Below, one piece after another: positions 32,046 to 45,962 of a stretch of DNA of 64,000 nucleotides; position 1 is the stretch's first letter, and each line of letters opens with the position of its first letter. The position numbers and the translations under genes were made by a program. The notes under the pieces were generated by a model that worked only from the letters and a program-made list of their open reading frames with translations, searched no databases and was not told where the DNA came from. This stretch comes from Symsagittifera roscoffensis (lineage: Eukaryota; Xenacoelomorpha; Acoela; Convolutidae), in assembly GCF_963678635.1 (NCBI RefSeq), contig NC_087066.1, forward strand, positions 52,530,312 through 52,594,311, read 5' to 3'.

Positions 32046-32660
32046 ACTAATGTACCGACAAAGTAGTTTGATAGTAATAAACATAAATTTTGTCTATTTC
32101 TATCAAAAAACAGTTCCAAAAGAAACCAAGGCAAAACACATTTGCAATTAGATTCAGTTTCAAGTTAGAGTATCTTAATTCAATCGTTCGATTGGTATTT
32201 TCTAAATGCGAAAGAAAAAAAATTGCCTTTTAAGAAGATGAATACAAGTTGAAAAACTGAATTAAATTACCTATATTGTAAAACTAACCCTTATTGAGAG
32301 ATATTAGGTTTCATATATTTGTTCGAGTACTTTTTCATCCTCAAATGGAGACAAAATATAGCCCAGTTTTTCAGTTTCAAACTAGATACAAACAAATGTT
32401 ATTTTGTGAAGCAGTTGATGATTATGGGAGTTAAAACATAGCTACGAAAAAGTATTGAAATTTTTGTTAGCATCACTTTTTCGAAAACTGAAATTCTTTT
32501 TCTTCAGCTTTACAAACTAATTTTTATCGTTTTTCTTAAAGCATGATAAGTCAATCCCCAGAAAAATAAATAGTGCAGTCTAGTTCTCAGAACTTGTGGA
32601 AAAGTTTCGAAACGCAAGAAACAAGTACAAGGTGTTTTCGAATTTTTCGGTTTGTGTAAA
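32046..32660. other. AT-rich stretch, nothing recognised
   Basis: No coding frame, repeat unit or RNA gene could be supported. Confidence 0.45.
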
Positions 32661-33978
32661 TTTTTTACCGGTATTTTTCCATATTTTAGAAACCCGGACA
32701 CCATTATTCAAATTCAAATAATGCGTTGAATTGGCGTTGAATTGGCGTTGAATGTACGAGTAGTGAAAACTTTTTCCAAAGCTTGCTAATTGGTTGTCTT
32801 TCCTTCAAAAGTTTTTGTTTCCTACAAACGCTATCTGGAGATATCTGAAAAATCAATCGTAACAAAAATCGAAAAACAATTAACCTATCAGCAATTTCAA
32901 AGAAGTTCATATTTTTTTGCTACATAATTTCAATAAGCAATTTTAATAAACACATAACTCAATTCTTAATCTGTATGTAACTGGAGTCTTTTTTACTATT
33001 TTATAAGGTTGGCAAAAGATTGTGGTAATAGATTTGCAGCTTTTTAAGCGTTTCAATTGCGATGAAAAGTTTTCACAATCGTTCAACGTCAAATGCACGC
33101 AAAAAAAATATTTTGTAATATTCTAAACGCCTGTTTTAAACACCTGTAGTAATGGAGAGCAACATTTTCTTCAGAAAAACCTTGATTATATTGGATTTTT
33201 GAGCACAAGAAAAATCAAATTAGGATTATTTTGGAGAAAAAAGTGATGATAATAGAAGAGAAATCAAACAAAGGGAAATTTAGAAGGGAAACTTTAAAAT
33301 GAAATAAATAAAAAACCGGTATTTTTTACCGGTATTTTTCCATATTTTAGAAACCCGGACACCATTATTCAAATTCAAATAATGCGTTGAATTGGCGTTG
33401 AATTGGCGTTGAATGTACGAGTAGTGAAAACTTTTTTCCAAAGCTTGCTAATTGGTTGTCTTTACTTCAAAAGTTTTTGTTTCCTACAAACGCTATCTGG
33501 AGATATCTGAAAAATCAATCGTAACAAAAATCGAAAAACAATTAAACTATCAGCAATTTCAAAGAAGTTCATATTTTTTTGCTACATAATTTCAATAAGC
33601 AATTTTAATAAACACATAACTCAATTCTTTATCTGTATGTAACTGGAGTCTTTTTTACTATTTTATAAGGTTGGCAAAAGATTGTGGTAATAGATTTGCA
33701 GCTTTTTAAGCGTTTCAATTGCGATGAAAAGTTTTCACAATCGTTCAACGTCAAATGCACGCAAAAAAAATATTTTGTAATATTCTAAACGCCTGTTTTA
33801 AACACCTGTAGTAATGGAGAGCAACATTTTCTTCAGAAAAACCTTGATTATATTGGATTTTTGAGCACAAGAAAAATCAAATTAGGATTATTTTGGAGAA
33901 AAAAGTGATGATAATAGAAGAGAAATCAAACAAAGGGAAATTTAGAAGGGAAACTTTAAAATGAAATAAATAAAAAAC
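32661..33978. repeat. Tandem segmental duplication, 661-bp unit, two copies
   Basis: 32661-33316 and 33322-33978 are nearly identical (start ttttttaccggtatttttcc, end gaaataaataaaaaac). Only a few substitutions and one T-run length change were seen. No open frame is shared and conserved, so this is a recent non-coding tandem duplication. An assembly duplication is the alternative. Confidence 0.9.
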
Positions 33979-35089
33979 GCATATAGTTTTTCGATTCTAA
34001 CACAAATATAGAGGATATAGGAAACTGCATCCTGTGCTACTAAAAACACAAAAAGAGGGAACTCAAAAACATTCCAAAGTAATACAAAGTTGAACTCTCG
34101 AGTTAGATCATTGTAGCAATCATCTTTAGAAACTATTCAGCTTTTGAGAAAATTGCAAAAATTAGAGACAAAATTTAACGAATAAGGTTTTGGATTTAAG
34201 AGAAGCTAAAGGAATTTTTGGACTCGGATGGTTTTTCTCCAGGCAAAGTTCAACAGTCAACGTGCGAGTTTTTTTGAGTAGATTTTTTAATTGAAAAATT
34301 AACTCACTTTCGGTAACGTTTTGAAAAGTAATGGGAAAAGACTTGGGGACTACTTTGATTTCTAATGCTTAAAGTGGGATAACTATCACACCACGCAAAA
34401 CTTTTGACAAAAGAAAATTAAGGTACAATTTATTTCAATCCAACATTAAATGAGACAAACTATTTGATCGGATTTAAAGTTATCTTACGTAAAACGTATC
34501 ACTGTGTATTTTGCAAAACCCAGGTGTGTGTGTGGGGGGTGACAATGGCTTGAATTAACTAACAAAATCAATTTTAAAAATTTATAAATTTTTTCTTTGC
34601 GTTTTATTAAGCAAAATTTTTTCGACGCTCAAAGTTTTCAAATTTTTTCATTGGTAAGAGCAGTCTTTTTTGGGATTAAATGTAGGTTGTTTTGTTTAAA
34701 AAAGAGAGATTACACAATACCATTTTCGATTTTGAGCCGAATTTTGACTGCTGTCAAACTGGATAGTTTTTTAGTCAACCATGTTTACTTTGTTTGACTT
34801 CGCTTTTCCATATCTAATCAACATTGCATCTAAAATCGAAAACTTATATAACTCAAGCTTTTCACATTCATTGAAATGTGGGTGGTAAACCAAAATTTTA
34901 TTTTTTGAGTTAGACATCAATAACTGTTTTTTTTCTTCAATTCTTTTTAACTTAATTGAATGAGCCATTTTCTATTATCTGTGGGAACTTTCATTTATTT
35001 TGAAGGGGTCTCACATAAAGTTTGGTTTGCAGACACCTCGAATTATTATAAAACTTTGACTCTCAGCATTATTTTTTCTCACAAGCATG
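33979..35089. other. AT-rich stretch, nothing recognised
   Basis: Short frames only (for example 34597-34797 plus). No repeat or RNA gene resolved. Confidence 0.45.
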
Positions 35090-36520
<1,431 letters not shown>

Positions 36521-37050
36521 TAATATCAAATGAACCATCAAAAATATTCTGGCTGGTCAAAATATGAATGGACCGTGTCAATTGTGAACGAACTTGTTCG
36601 ACTCGTGTATCGACGCTGGCCGATTTATTTATATACTCTGTCGACCATGTAAGACTCTAAATTACTCATCTATTGGCCCTAGTTGACTTATGAATCGATT
36701 CTGGTCAACTAAATTGTGTGGCAAACCTGCTATATAACTTCAGTCAAAAACGGAAATTCGATCAACCAACATGGTCGTTGCATAAATCGACTACCTCAAT
36801 CCAACAATCTTAGCCACTATATTTTTTTCTGTCCATACGTTAATCTTGTCCCGTTTTGTTCACAACAAAACAATGCGTAAAACAAAGTAAAACAAAAAAT
36901 TTTGGACTAAAAAGAACTACCTGAGTATGAATACTAAACTTTCCTGCCCGAATTTTTTTAAAGTCCAATAATTTGAACGTGGAGCTATTCGTTGCCAGGT
37001 ATGCCTTAATACGAACAAGATGAACTAGCAAAACTTTAAAGGTTTTTTTT
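36521..37050. other. AT-rich stretch before the satellite array
   Basis: Contains words such as 'ttgttcgactcgtg' and 'gtcgaccatg', possibly a worn short repeat. No gene. Confidence 0.4.
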
Positions 37051-40000
37051 ACAAATTTCAAAAACAGCTTTTTATCAAGGCTTCATAATTTCTGTTGTTT
37101 TTTTGTGAGATAGGTTCTATTTACTCTGTTTTTGCTCATTTCGAAAACAGAGCTACTTTAATTGTTTCATAAAATTTGTTGTTTTTTTGCGAGATAGTTT
37201 CTAATTACTTTGTTTTTACTCATTACAAAATAGAGCTATTAAATAATGTTTCATAATTTCTGTTGTTTTTTTTGTGAAATAGATTCTATTTACTCTGTTT
37301 TTGTGCATTTCAAAAACAGAGCTACTTATCAATTTTCATAATTTCTGTTATTTTTGTGAGATAGGTTCTAATTAATCTGTTTTTAGTCATTTCAAAAGCA
37401 GAGCTATTTATCAATGTTCCATTATTTCCGTTGTTTTTTGTTAGATAGGTTCTAATTACTCTGTTTTTACTCATTTCAAAAACAGAACTTTTTCTCAATG
37501 CTTCATAATCTCTGTTTTTGTGAGATAGGTTCTAACTACTCTGTTTTTATTAATTTCAAAAACAGCTATTTATCAATGTTTCATAATTTTTTTTTGTGAG
37601 ATAGGTTTCAAATAATCTGTTTTAGTCACTTCACAAACAGATCTATTCATCAATCTTTCATAATTTATGTTTTTTTGTCAAATAGGTTCTATTTACTCTG
37701 TTTTTGTTCATTTCAAAAACAGAGCTACTTATCAATTTTCATAATTTCTATTTTTTTTGTGAGATAGCTTTTAATTAATCTGTTTTTAGTCATTTCAAAA
37801 GCAGAGCTATTTATCAATGTTTCAATATTTCCGTTGTTTTTTGTTAGACAGGTTCTAATTACTCTGTTTTACTCATTTCAAGAACAGAACTTTTTCTCAA
37901 TGCTTCATAATCTCTGTTTTTTTTGTGAGATAGGTTCTAATTAATCTGTTTTCAGTCATTTCAAAAACAGCTATTTATCAATATTTCATCATTTTTGTTG
38001 TTTTTTTGTGAGATAGGTCTTAAATAATCTGTTTTAGTCACTTCACAAACATATCTATTTATCAATGTTTCATAATTTCTGTTTTTTTTTTTGTGAAAAA
38101 GGTTCTATTTACTCTGTTTTTGTTCAATTCAAAAACAGAATTACTTATAATTTTTCATAATTTCTATTATTTTTGTGAGATAGCTTTTAATTACTCTGTT
38201 TTTAGTAATTTCAAAACCAGAGCAAATTATCAAAGTTTGAAATTTTATGTTGTTTTTTTTGTGAGATAGGTTCTAATCAATCTCTTTTCAGTCATTTCAA
38301 AAACAGAGCTATTTATCAATGTTTTATAATTTTTGTTGTTTTTTGTGAGATAGGTTCTAATTAATCTGTTTTTAGTCATTTCAAAAGCAGAGCTATTTAT
38401 CAATGTTCCATTATTTCTGTTGTTTTTTGTTAGATAGGTTCTAATTACTCTGTTTTTACTCATTTCAAGAACAGAACTTTTTCTCAATGCTTCATAATCT
38501 CTGTTTTTTTTGTGAGATAGGTTCTAACTACTCTGTTTTTAGTCATTTCAAAGGCAGCAACTTATCAATGTTTCATAATTTTTGTTCTTTTTTTTGTAAG
38601 ATAGGTTTTAAATATTCTGTTTTAGTCACTTCACAAACAGATCTATTCATCAATCTTTCATAATTTATGTTTTTTTTTGTCAAATAGGTTCTATTTTCTC
38701 TGTTTTTGTTCATTTCAAAAACAGAGCTACTTATCAATTTTCGTAATTTCTATTATTTTTGTGAGATAGATAGCTTTTAATTAATCTGTTTTTAGTCATT
38801 TCAAAAGCAGAGCTATTTATCAATGTTTCATTATTTCCGTTTTTTTTTGGTTAGATAGGTTCTAATTACTCTGTTTTTACTCATTTCAAAAACAGAACTT
38901 TTTATCAATGCTTCATAGCCTTTGTTTTTCTGTGAGATAGGTTCTAATTACTCTGTTTTTAGTCATTTCAAAAACAGAGCTAAATATCAATGTTCCAAAA
39001 TATCTGTTGTTTTTTTTTGTGAGATAGGTTCTAATTATTCTGTTTTCAGTCATTTCAAAAACAGAGCTATTTATAAATGTTTCTTATTTTTTTTTGTGAG
39101 ATAGGTTCTAAATAATCTGTTTTAGTCACTTCACAAACAGATTTATTTATCAACGTTTCTTATCTTTTTTTTGTTAGTTAAGTTCTATTCAATCTGTACT
39201 GACTCATTTCAAAAATAGAGCTATTTATTAATGTTTCATATTTTCTGTTGTTTTTTGTGAAATAGGTTCTATTTAGTCTGTTTTTTCTCATTGCAAAAAC
39301 AGAGCTACCTATCAATTTTCATATTTTTTCTTATTTTTGTGATAAAGGTTCTAAATAATCTGTTTTAATCATTTCAAAAGCAGAGCTATTTGTCAATTTT
39401 TCATTATTTCCGTTGTTTTTTGTTAGATAGGTTCTAATTTTTTTTACTCATTTCAAAAACAGAGTTATTTATTGTAGTTTCATAATTTTTTTTTGTGAGA
39501 TAGGTTCCAAATAATCTGTTTTTAGTCACTTCAAAAACAGAACTTTTTCTCAATGCTTCAAAATCTCTGTTTTTTTGTGAGATAGGTTCTAATTACTCTG
39601 TTTTCAGTCATTTCAAAAACAGAGCTATTTGTCATAGTTTCATAATTTTTTTTTTGTGAGATAGGTTCCAAATAATCTGTTTTTAGTCACTTCACGAACA
39701 GGTCTATTTATCAATGTTCATAAATTTTTTTTGTTAGATAGGATCTATTTACTCTGTTTTTGCTCATTTCAAAAACAGAGCTATATGTAATTGTTTCATT
39801 AAGTTTGTTTTTTTTGCGTGGTAATTTCTAATTAGTTTGTTCTTACTCATTTCAAAAATAGAGCTATTCATCAATCTTTCATAGCTTCTGTTGTTATTGT
39901 TGTGAGATAGATTCCAATTACTCTGTTATTACTCATTTCAAAAACAGAGCTATTTATCCTTGCTTCAAAATTTCTGTTGTTTTTTGTGAGATAGGTTTCA

Positions 40001-40921
40001 ATTACTCATTTCAGAAACAGAGCTATTTACAATTGTTTCAAAAAATTTGTTGCTTTTTTATGAGTTAGTTTCTATTTACTCTGTTCTTAATCATTTCAAA
40101 AATAGAACTATTTATCAATGTTCCAAAATTTCATTTGTTTTTTCGTGAAATAGTTTTTATTTAATCTGTTTTTGCTCATTTCAAAAACAGAGCTACTTAT
40201 CAATTTTCATAATTTCTGTTATTTTTGTGAGATAGGTTCTAATTAATCTGTTTTTGCTCAGTTCAAAAACAGAGCTAATTTTAGTCGTTTCATAAAGTTT
40301 ATTGTTTTTTTTGTGAGATAGTTTCTAATTACTCTGTTTTTACTCATTTCAAAAACAGAGAATTTTATAATTGTTTCATAATAATTGTTGTTTTTTTTTA
40401 GATAGTTTCTAAGTACTCTGTTCTCACTCATTTCAAGAATAGAGCTTTTTATCAATAATTCATAAATTGTGTTGTTTTTTTGTGTGAAATAGGTTCTATT
40501 TACTCTGTTATGGCTCATTTCAAAATCAGAGCAATTTACCAATTTTCATAATTTCTGTTATTTTTGTGAGACAGGTTCTAACAATTCTGTTTTTAGTCAT
40601 TTCAAAAACAAAGCTGATTAACGCTGTTTTATGATTTCAGTTGATTTATTGTGGTATAGGTTCTAATTATTCTGTTTTTACTCATTTCAAAAATCGAACT
40701 TTTTATCATGCTTCGTAATCTCTGTTGTTTTTTTGTGAGATAAGTTTTAATTACTCTGTTTTTAGTCATTTCAAAAACAGAGCTAATTATCAATGTTTTT
40801 AATTTTCTGTTGTTTTTTGTGAGATATTTTCTAATTAATCTGTTTTTAGTCATTTCAACAACAGAGATGATTATCGTTGTTTCATAATTTCTGTTTTTTT
40901 TTGTGAGATAGGTTCTAATTA
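37051..40921. repeat. Satellite array, unit about 84 bp, roughly 45 copies
   Basis: A typical unit runs gagataggttctaattactc, tgtttttagtcatttc, aaaaacagagctatttat, then caatgtttcataatttctgt and a T run. Units vary in T-run length and by scattered substitutions. In most units CTCTGTTTTT and AAAAACAGAG flank about 9 bases, giving a 10-bp hairpin. Some units show paired changes. Minus-strand frames rich in 'KNRLIRTYLTKNN' (38245-38487, 40258-40542, 40629-40853) are repeat artefacts. Confidence 0.95.
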
Positions 40922-41145
40922 TTTGACTTATGAAAATCTAACCAAATTTAAAATTTTTACCGTCTCAAACAATTTTTCTACCCCCACATAATTCATCGCC
41001 TACTAATTTTGCTGTACATTCTTTTGATTGAAATTTCGAAAAAAAAAATTTTCTTACTTTGTGAAATGAAATTTATTATTAATGCTAATCAGTTCTTTAT
41101 CTTTGTTTACTCATGCATACTTTTTTTGATTTAAAAAAATGTAAA
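40922..41145. other. Spacer after the satellite array
   Basis: No feature recognised. Confidence 0.4.
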
Positions 41146-41148
41146 TGC

Positions 41149-41935
41149 TTTGTAACCGCTCAAACTCAAACCAGATTCACCGCGATTTTGTATCAAATAC
41201 TCTTCCATAACTTTCACCGAATTTTGCTCTTAGTTAACCGTGCCGTTTTTTAAGTTCACTGTTCCCAGGTTTGAGTCCAAGTTTCTGTTTCAATGGTTAA
41301 ACCAGCGGTGGCTTGACTCTTTATGAGGTTTTGCGCAAAACAATGAATGAAGAAAGGATAATTTAGTGTTTTTTGCCGCTTTGATATAATTGTTGACGCA
41401 TAGTTTTATAAAAAACCAAAATGATTGTCAAAATTTCGCGTCTTTTTTATTGACTAACTTACTTGTAATGTGCCCATGAATTTCAATTTTTTTTCGGTTA
41501 TTTTTTCCTCGGACATTTTTCTATGTCCCTGGGAAATATTGATTCAGAAAATTAAACTAATGAGAATGAATATGTAACCGCGCAAACTCAAATTAATATT
41601 GGTTTGACCATCAATTTGTTTGGGAAACCTAGAAAAATGATGAAAAAAACCAGATTCACCTTGATTTTGTATCAAATAGTTTTCCATAATTTTCACCGAA
41701 TTTTGCTCTTAGTTAACCGTACCGTTTTCTAGGTTCACTGTTCCCAGGTTTGAGTCCGAGTTTCTGTTTCAATGGTTAAACCAGCGGTGGCTTGACTCTT
41801 TACAAGGGTTTGCGCAAAACAATGAATGAAGAAAAGATAACTTAGTGTTTTTGCCGCTTTGCTATAATTGTTGACATGAAGTTCAATTATCATTTTTTTT
41901 TCGGTTTTTTCCTCAGACATTTTTCTATGTCAACT
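41149..41935. repeat. Two diverged direct copies of a unit of about 360 bp
   Basis: 41149-41530 and 41571-41930 share 'gtaaccg(c/t)', 'accagattcacc', 'gaattttgctcttagttaac', 'tcccaggtttgagtcc', 'accagcggtggcttgactct' and 'gcaaaacaatgaatgaagaa' in the same order. A non-coding tandem duplication, older than the one at 32.7 kb. Confidence 0.8.
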
Positions 41936-42044
41936 TATGAGAGAGTTTTTTTTTAATGTTTTTTTATTTTCATTTCATATTTTGAAAGAATTTATTTATA
42001 ATCATCGAGGAAAAAAGACTAAGATGTTTACACTTCTCCTTACT

Positions 42045-42553
42045 GTTCCGACTTTCGTAAGGAAAGTAACGGAATATTTAAGCTCGGTATGGGTTTTTTT
42101 CTTCAGACAAATTTCGACATTTTTCATCGCCATTTTTGACGGAATTTGTTATATCGTTCAAAACAAATTGTTGGCCTGAGCTTAAAATTAAACAATATTT
42201 TACCTGTGACTTTTTTACCGTAAAGTTATGGGGGTTTAAAGGTTGCCATTTTGGCCAATCACTGACAATTAACGCGCGATGAATTTCGCGCTATTAACGC
42301 GTAAGCGAGGATTTAATCCGCCTTAAAAATCGTTCCAAACTGATTGAACGAAGCTTATTTGCCATGATGGATTTGTTAATAGAAGCAAACTTTATCACTT
42401 TGAATTTTGTATGGCGTGTGGGGGGATGATTTTCATTTAAAAAATCAAATTGAAAAAAATCATTGTTTAAAAATTTTTTCATGTTATTAAGGCTCCATAG
42501 AACCTAAAAGGCAGTCGGAATGTTCAGGGCTTTGCCCTGATACGAGCAGTCTT
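42045..42553 (-). repeat. Hairpin-ended repeat family, copy 7 (minus orientation)
   Basis: It runs from gttccgactttcgtaaggaaagtaacgg to tcagggctttgccctgata..gcagtctt, with an 8-bp left hairpin. The interior contains aattaacgcgcgatgaattt and atggcgtgtggggggatgat. An 80-codon plus-strand frame crossing its start is not a gene. Confidence 0.8.
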
Positions 42554-44053
42554 CTTAATGATTGAAAAATAGTTGAATTAACAGCTATGAAAACTCATAA
42601 AAAATATGGTCGCAACAGTTTCAATTTTTTGCGCGGGGACCGTATATTTCTTCTAATTGTATTTGCGTCAGCTCCTTTGAACTAACTTAAAGCTAAAAAC
42701 CGCCACAAGTTAAAAAGAAAAGGAGACTACGTGCTGGTTGCTAAGCTTTTTTTTCTTGCTATCTTAATTAAAAAGTAACTTTTTCATATATTGGTTTTTT
42801 AATTAATAAAAGCAAAAGTTTTGCCGCTAGAAGTTTTTTTGAGAAAACTACATTTTAACTACCTCTTGTTTAATGTAATATTGATGGTTCCTTCATGCTA
42901 GCAACTAAACAATAGTAGTTCATTAAGCTTTATTGGAAGGCATAGCAATTAATTGTTTAGACTTTTGAATCAACTGGGTTTTTTTTGGAACCACTTCAAG
43001 TATTTCAAATAGCTAGCCCTTTCTGGCAAAAGTTTTTGGAACCTGAAACATCTAGCAGCCTCAAGCTGAAAATTCAAAAACAAAACTCGACCTGTGATCA
43101 ATTTTTTTATAGTCTTGTCGGTTTGAAAACTGTTAATTCGACAAATTTGGGATAATCAACGCGGAATTGTTGAATTGCTATAAAACATAGGCGGCTATTA
43201 AAATCAATTTAAATTGAATTGAGAGAAGAAGTCATGAAGAAAGTGGGAATAGTGATGCTTCGGGTGGTTTTTTACCTCTCAAATTTGGGCAACTAAAATA
43301 TTAATATTTTAACAAAAAGTTTTCAAACCCCGTTGAAAATATCGACTCCTTGATTGCAAAAACTAAAATCTATTTTGCCACTAAATAATTTTGTGTAAGA
43401 ATTGATCGCTGGAAAATTGCCAATTTATCAATTTCTGGACTAATTTTATTCGAGTTTTGGAGATTTTATTCATGATGCTGAAAGCGTAAAACAAACTATT
43501 TTTGCATGGCAAATTATCTTCCGCTACATATTCGTTCAAAATTGAACTAGGTCAACCTTATCGGTGAAGCTAATCATAGAACATTCGGTGTTTGATAATG
43601 TCCAATTTATGATTTTATCATATTTTCTTACCAATAACTATTCGATTCCGTTTAAGCTGCAACCTGATTACTGAGTTCTTTGCCCTGATATGCGAGCAGT
43701 CTTTTTAGTATGTTACTAGATGCTAAAAACATTACTTTGTACGTCACATAGCTTCAGGGTGGGGCAAACTTCAGAGTTTTAAAGTTTTTTCAATAAAATT
43801 TAACCCATGTTTTGGAAATCGCAAAGTATTTCATAGACATTAAGGGGAGTCAAAAAATTCAGTTAAGAACTTCAGGGTACGAGCAGTCTTGTCTAAAATT
43901 TAGACGTTTTTGCTTCCACAATTTATCTGTTTTGAGTTTGAGATACCATCCCTCGTTGTCGGTGTGTGTATCTTATAGGACCCATGTAGTCTCATGATTT
44001 GTATTTACGGGACCCATCAATCTTACTTCTATCATGTGCATTTGTTCTTGAGT
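42554..44053. other. AT-rich stretch with hairpin-family end fragments
   Basis: Fragments of the family end occur at about 43676-43712 (tgccctgatatgcgagcagtct) and 43878-43893. Otherwise nothing is recognised. The promoter of the plus-strand gene starting at 44054 should lie near its right end. Confidence 0.4.
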
Positions 44054-44183
44054 ATGGAATCGAAGGGGGAAGAAGTTGGCTACATGAAGAGTCGGTCACT
44101 CCGAGTGCCTCCGTCGGAAAAGCCGAGCAAGGAATTCAGCCCCGGTGATATCCTGGCTCTGACTGAAGCTTCATCAGAAACAG
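44054..44183 (+). CDS. Plus-strand gene, exon 1: start of an acidic, Ser/Pro-rich cytoplasmic-type protein
   Basis: The ATG at 44054 opens 43 codons plus one base, ending at a GT donor (gaaacag/gtattt). The peptide begins MESKGEEVGYMKSRSLRVPP and continues EKPSKEFSPGDILALTE. There is no signal peptide. Charge and low hydrophobicity suggest a cytosolic segment. The leftover base joins in phase to exon 2 at 45817. An in-frame Met 21 codons upstream is less likely because the intervening codons look non-coding. I do not recognise the family. Confidence 0.5.
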
Positions 44184-45816
44184 GTATTTTCAATTTAGGG
44201 CCGCTGAGTATACACACATCATATCAGCCGAAATACCTATAACAGTGATTTATAAACAAGCCGAAGTATAAGCAAGCTACTACAAAACCAGCCAGAAATG
44301 TTGAGCAATTACATAATAATTATTTGAAGACTGATAATCAGCTTAAAAGTCATACAAAAACAACCTAAATTACTTTTTAGTCTTTTCGCATTTTCTGTTA
44401 ATTGTTGTTTGAATTTTATTTCCGAAGTATAATTCAAACAGAAATGAACTGGATATATAAAATAGATAAAAATTAGCTTCGAGTGTTTTATATGATTTTT
44501 TAAAACTGAGTATTAATCTTTAAAGATTTTTTTCTTATGCAACTGCTCTTTAAATGTCTGGCTGGCTTAAAGATACATTGCTCATAAATTCGGCTACTCA
44601 CAGTTCAAAGTATTTAAACACTGGAAGGTTCCCAGGTTGACTGAAATGCTAGCCATACAATTCTCATATATGGCCCATACTTTTCATACATTTAGAAAAA
44701 TTGCATGAAGACAATAAGATTAGCATTCTTGCATGTATGAAAATTAAATGACTAGCATTTTTTCATAATCAAAAATTATTATCAGACATGGTATTTGTAT
44801 GACTAGTTTTTTTTTCATAAATGGGAATTATATAGACTGACACTCCTATAGAAGTGCTCCTTTTGTTTCGTCCGAACCTGGTTACACTTCGAATTTTCAA
44901 AGACACACAGTGCTGATTTAAATTAACCGGGCCCAACTGACAACATTCGAAACTTAAATGCGTTTTTTCTCAAGTTGGATTAAGACCAGACAAACAGTGA
45001 AGCTAACAAAAGTTATTACTCGTAACATTTTTTGTCTGAAAGTCTCGACCAAATTCTTACCCCAAAATGGGTCAATTTGGTTTTTTTAATATAATCAAGA
45101 ATTACGCTGAAATTACCAAGTTAATTGATGAGAAAGTTATATCAAAAGAAGCTTCTTACCGAGCAAAACTTGGTCGATACATGAACGATTTTTGTCAAAT
45201 TTGGTTGAAACATAATCAATAATGGTCAAAATACTCGAACTAAAACTCACATGGTCATATTTTGTGAAAACCAAAGCATTTTTGACTGCATCAGTCGAAT
45301 TTTGGGCATTTTTTGTCAGAGCAGACGCATTTTTGGTCGCATTGGTTGCAACATAGATTCATGGTTGCAACATAGATTCATGGTCGCACCGGACAAAACA
45401 TAGGCTTTTTGGAAGCACTGGATCGCAATGACTTCGAAACCTCGGCTCCATTTTTTGAGCTAATTTTGTTGCTCTGTCGCTCGCTCATCATACCATAGAA
45501 TTAAACTCACGGTGTTTTCTCTTTTGAAAACCTTATTTCATATGAGCTTTGCACAAACAACTATAGTTCGTCTATTTTTCGTGCCGAAGATACGCTTAAA
45601 TTGTTCCTTACTTAGTTTGTTTTTACTGAAAATTTTCTGAAAATATTTTGAAATCTAAGTTTGATTTTGCTATGAAAATGCTCTGAATCTAAATTTTAAG
45701 ACACTGCTACAAAATTGAATTATGAAGCAATACTTTGAATTTAGTCTGAAATTAATGTAATGAGAGTTAAAATTATCTGAATTGTTAATTTCTACGGTTT
45801 CTTTGGTTTTCTGCAG
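44184..45816. other. Intron 1 of the plus-strand gene
   Basis: It contains short repeats such as 'tggttgcaacatagattca' in tandem (about 45345-45380), and 'catacttttcatac'-type words of the CCCGGGT-element family near 44640-44830. Confidence 0.4.
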
Positions 45817-45962
45817 TTGCTGGATCATCTACCTCGGAAGGTGTGAATGGTGATGGCCTGACAGGCTCTATAGAGGCGATCAATTCTGGAAGGGAAGTGG
45901 AAACTGCTCTCGTGAAAAGACGATTCGTGGGAGTCAGCACATCCGACGAGCAACAAAAAGAA
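45817..45962 (+). CDS. Plus-strand gene, exon 2
   Basis: A strong 3' splice site (tttctttggttttctgcag) precedes 45817, and two bases complete the Val codon from exon 1. It encodes AGSSTSEGVNGDGLTGSIEA and on to VETALVKRRFVGVSTSDEQQ. It is Ser-, Gly- and Glu-rich, with a basic KRR patch. The donor placed at 45962 (aaagaa/gttatt) is weak. The frame stays open to 46182, so an unspliced form ending there is also possible. The product family is not recognised. Confidence 0.5.

Noticed and set aside
38245-40853. Repeated KNRLIRTYLTKNN frames on the minus strand
   Set aside because: They follow the 84-bp satellite unit (28 codons) and break wherever a unit has an indel.
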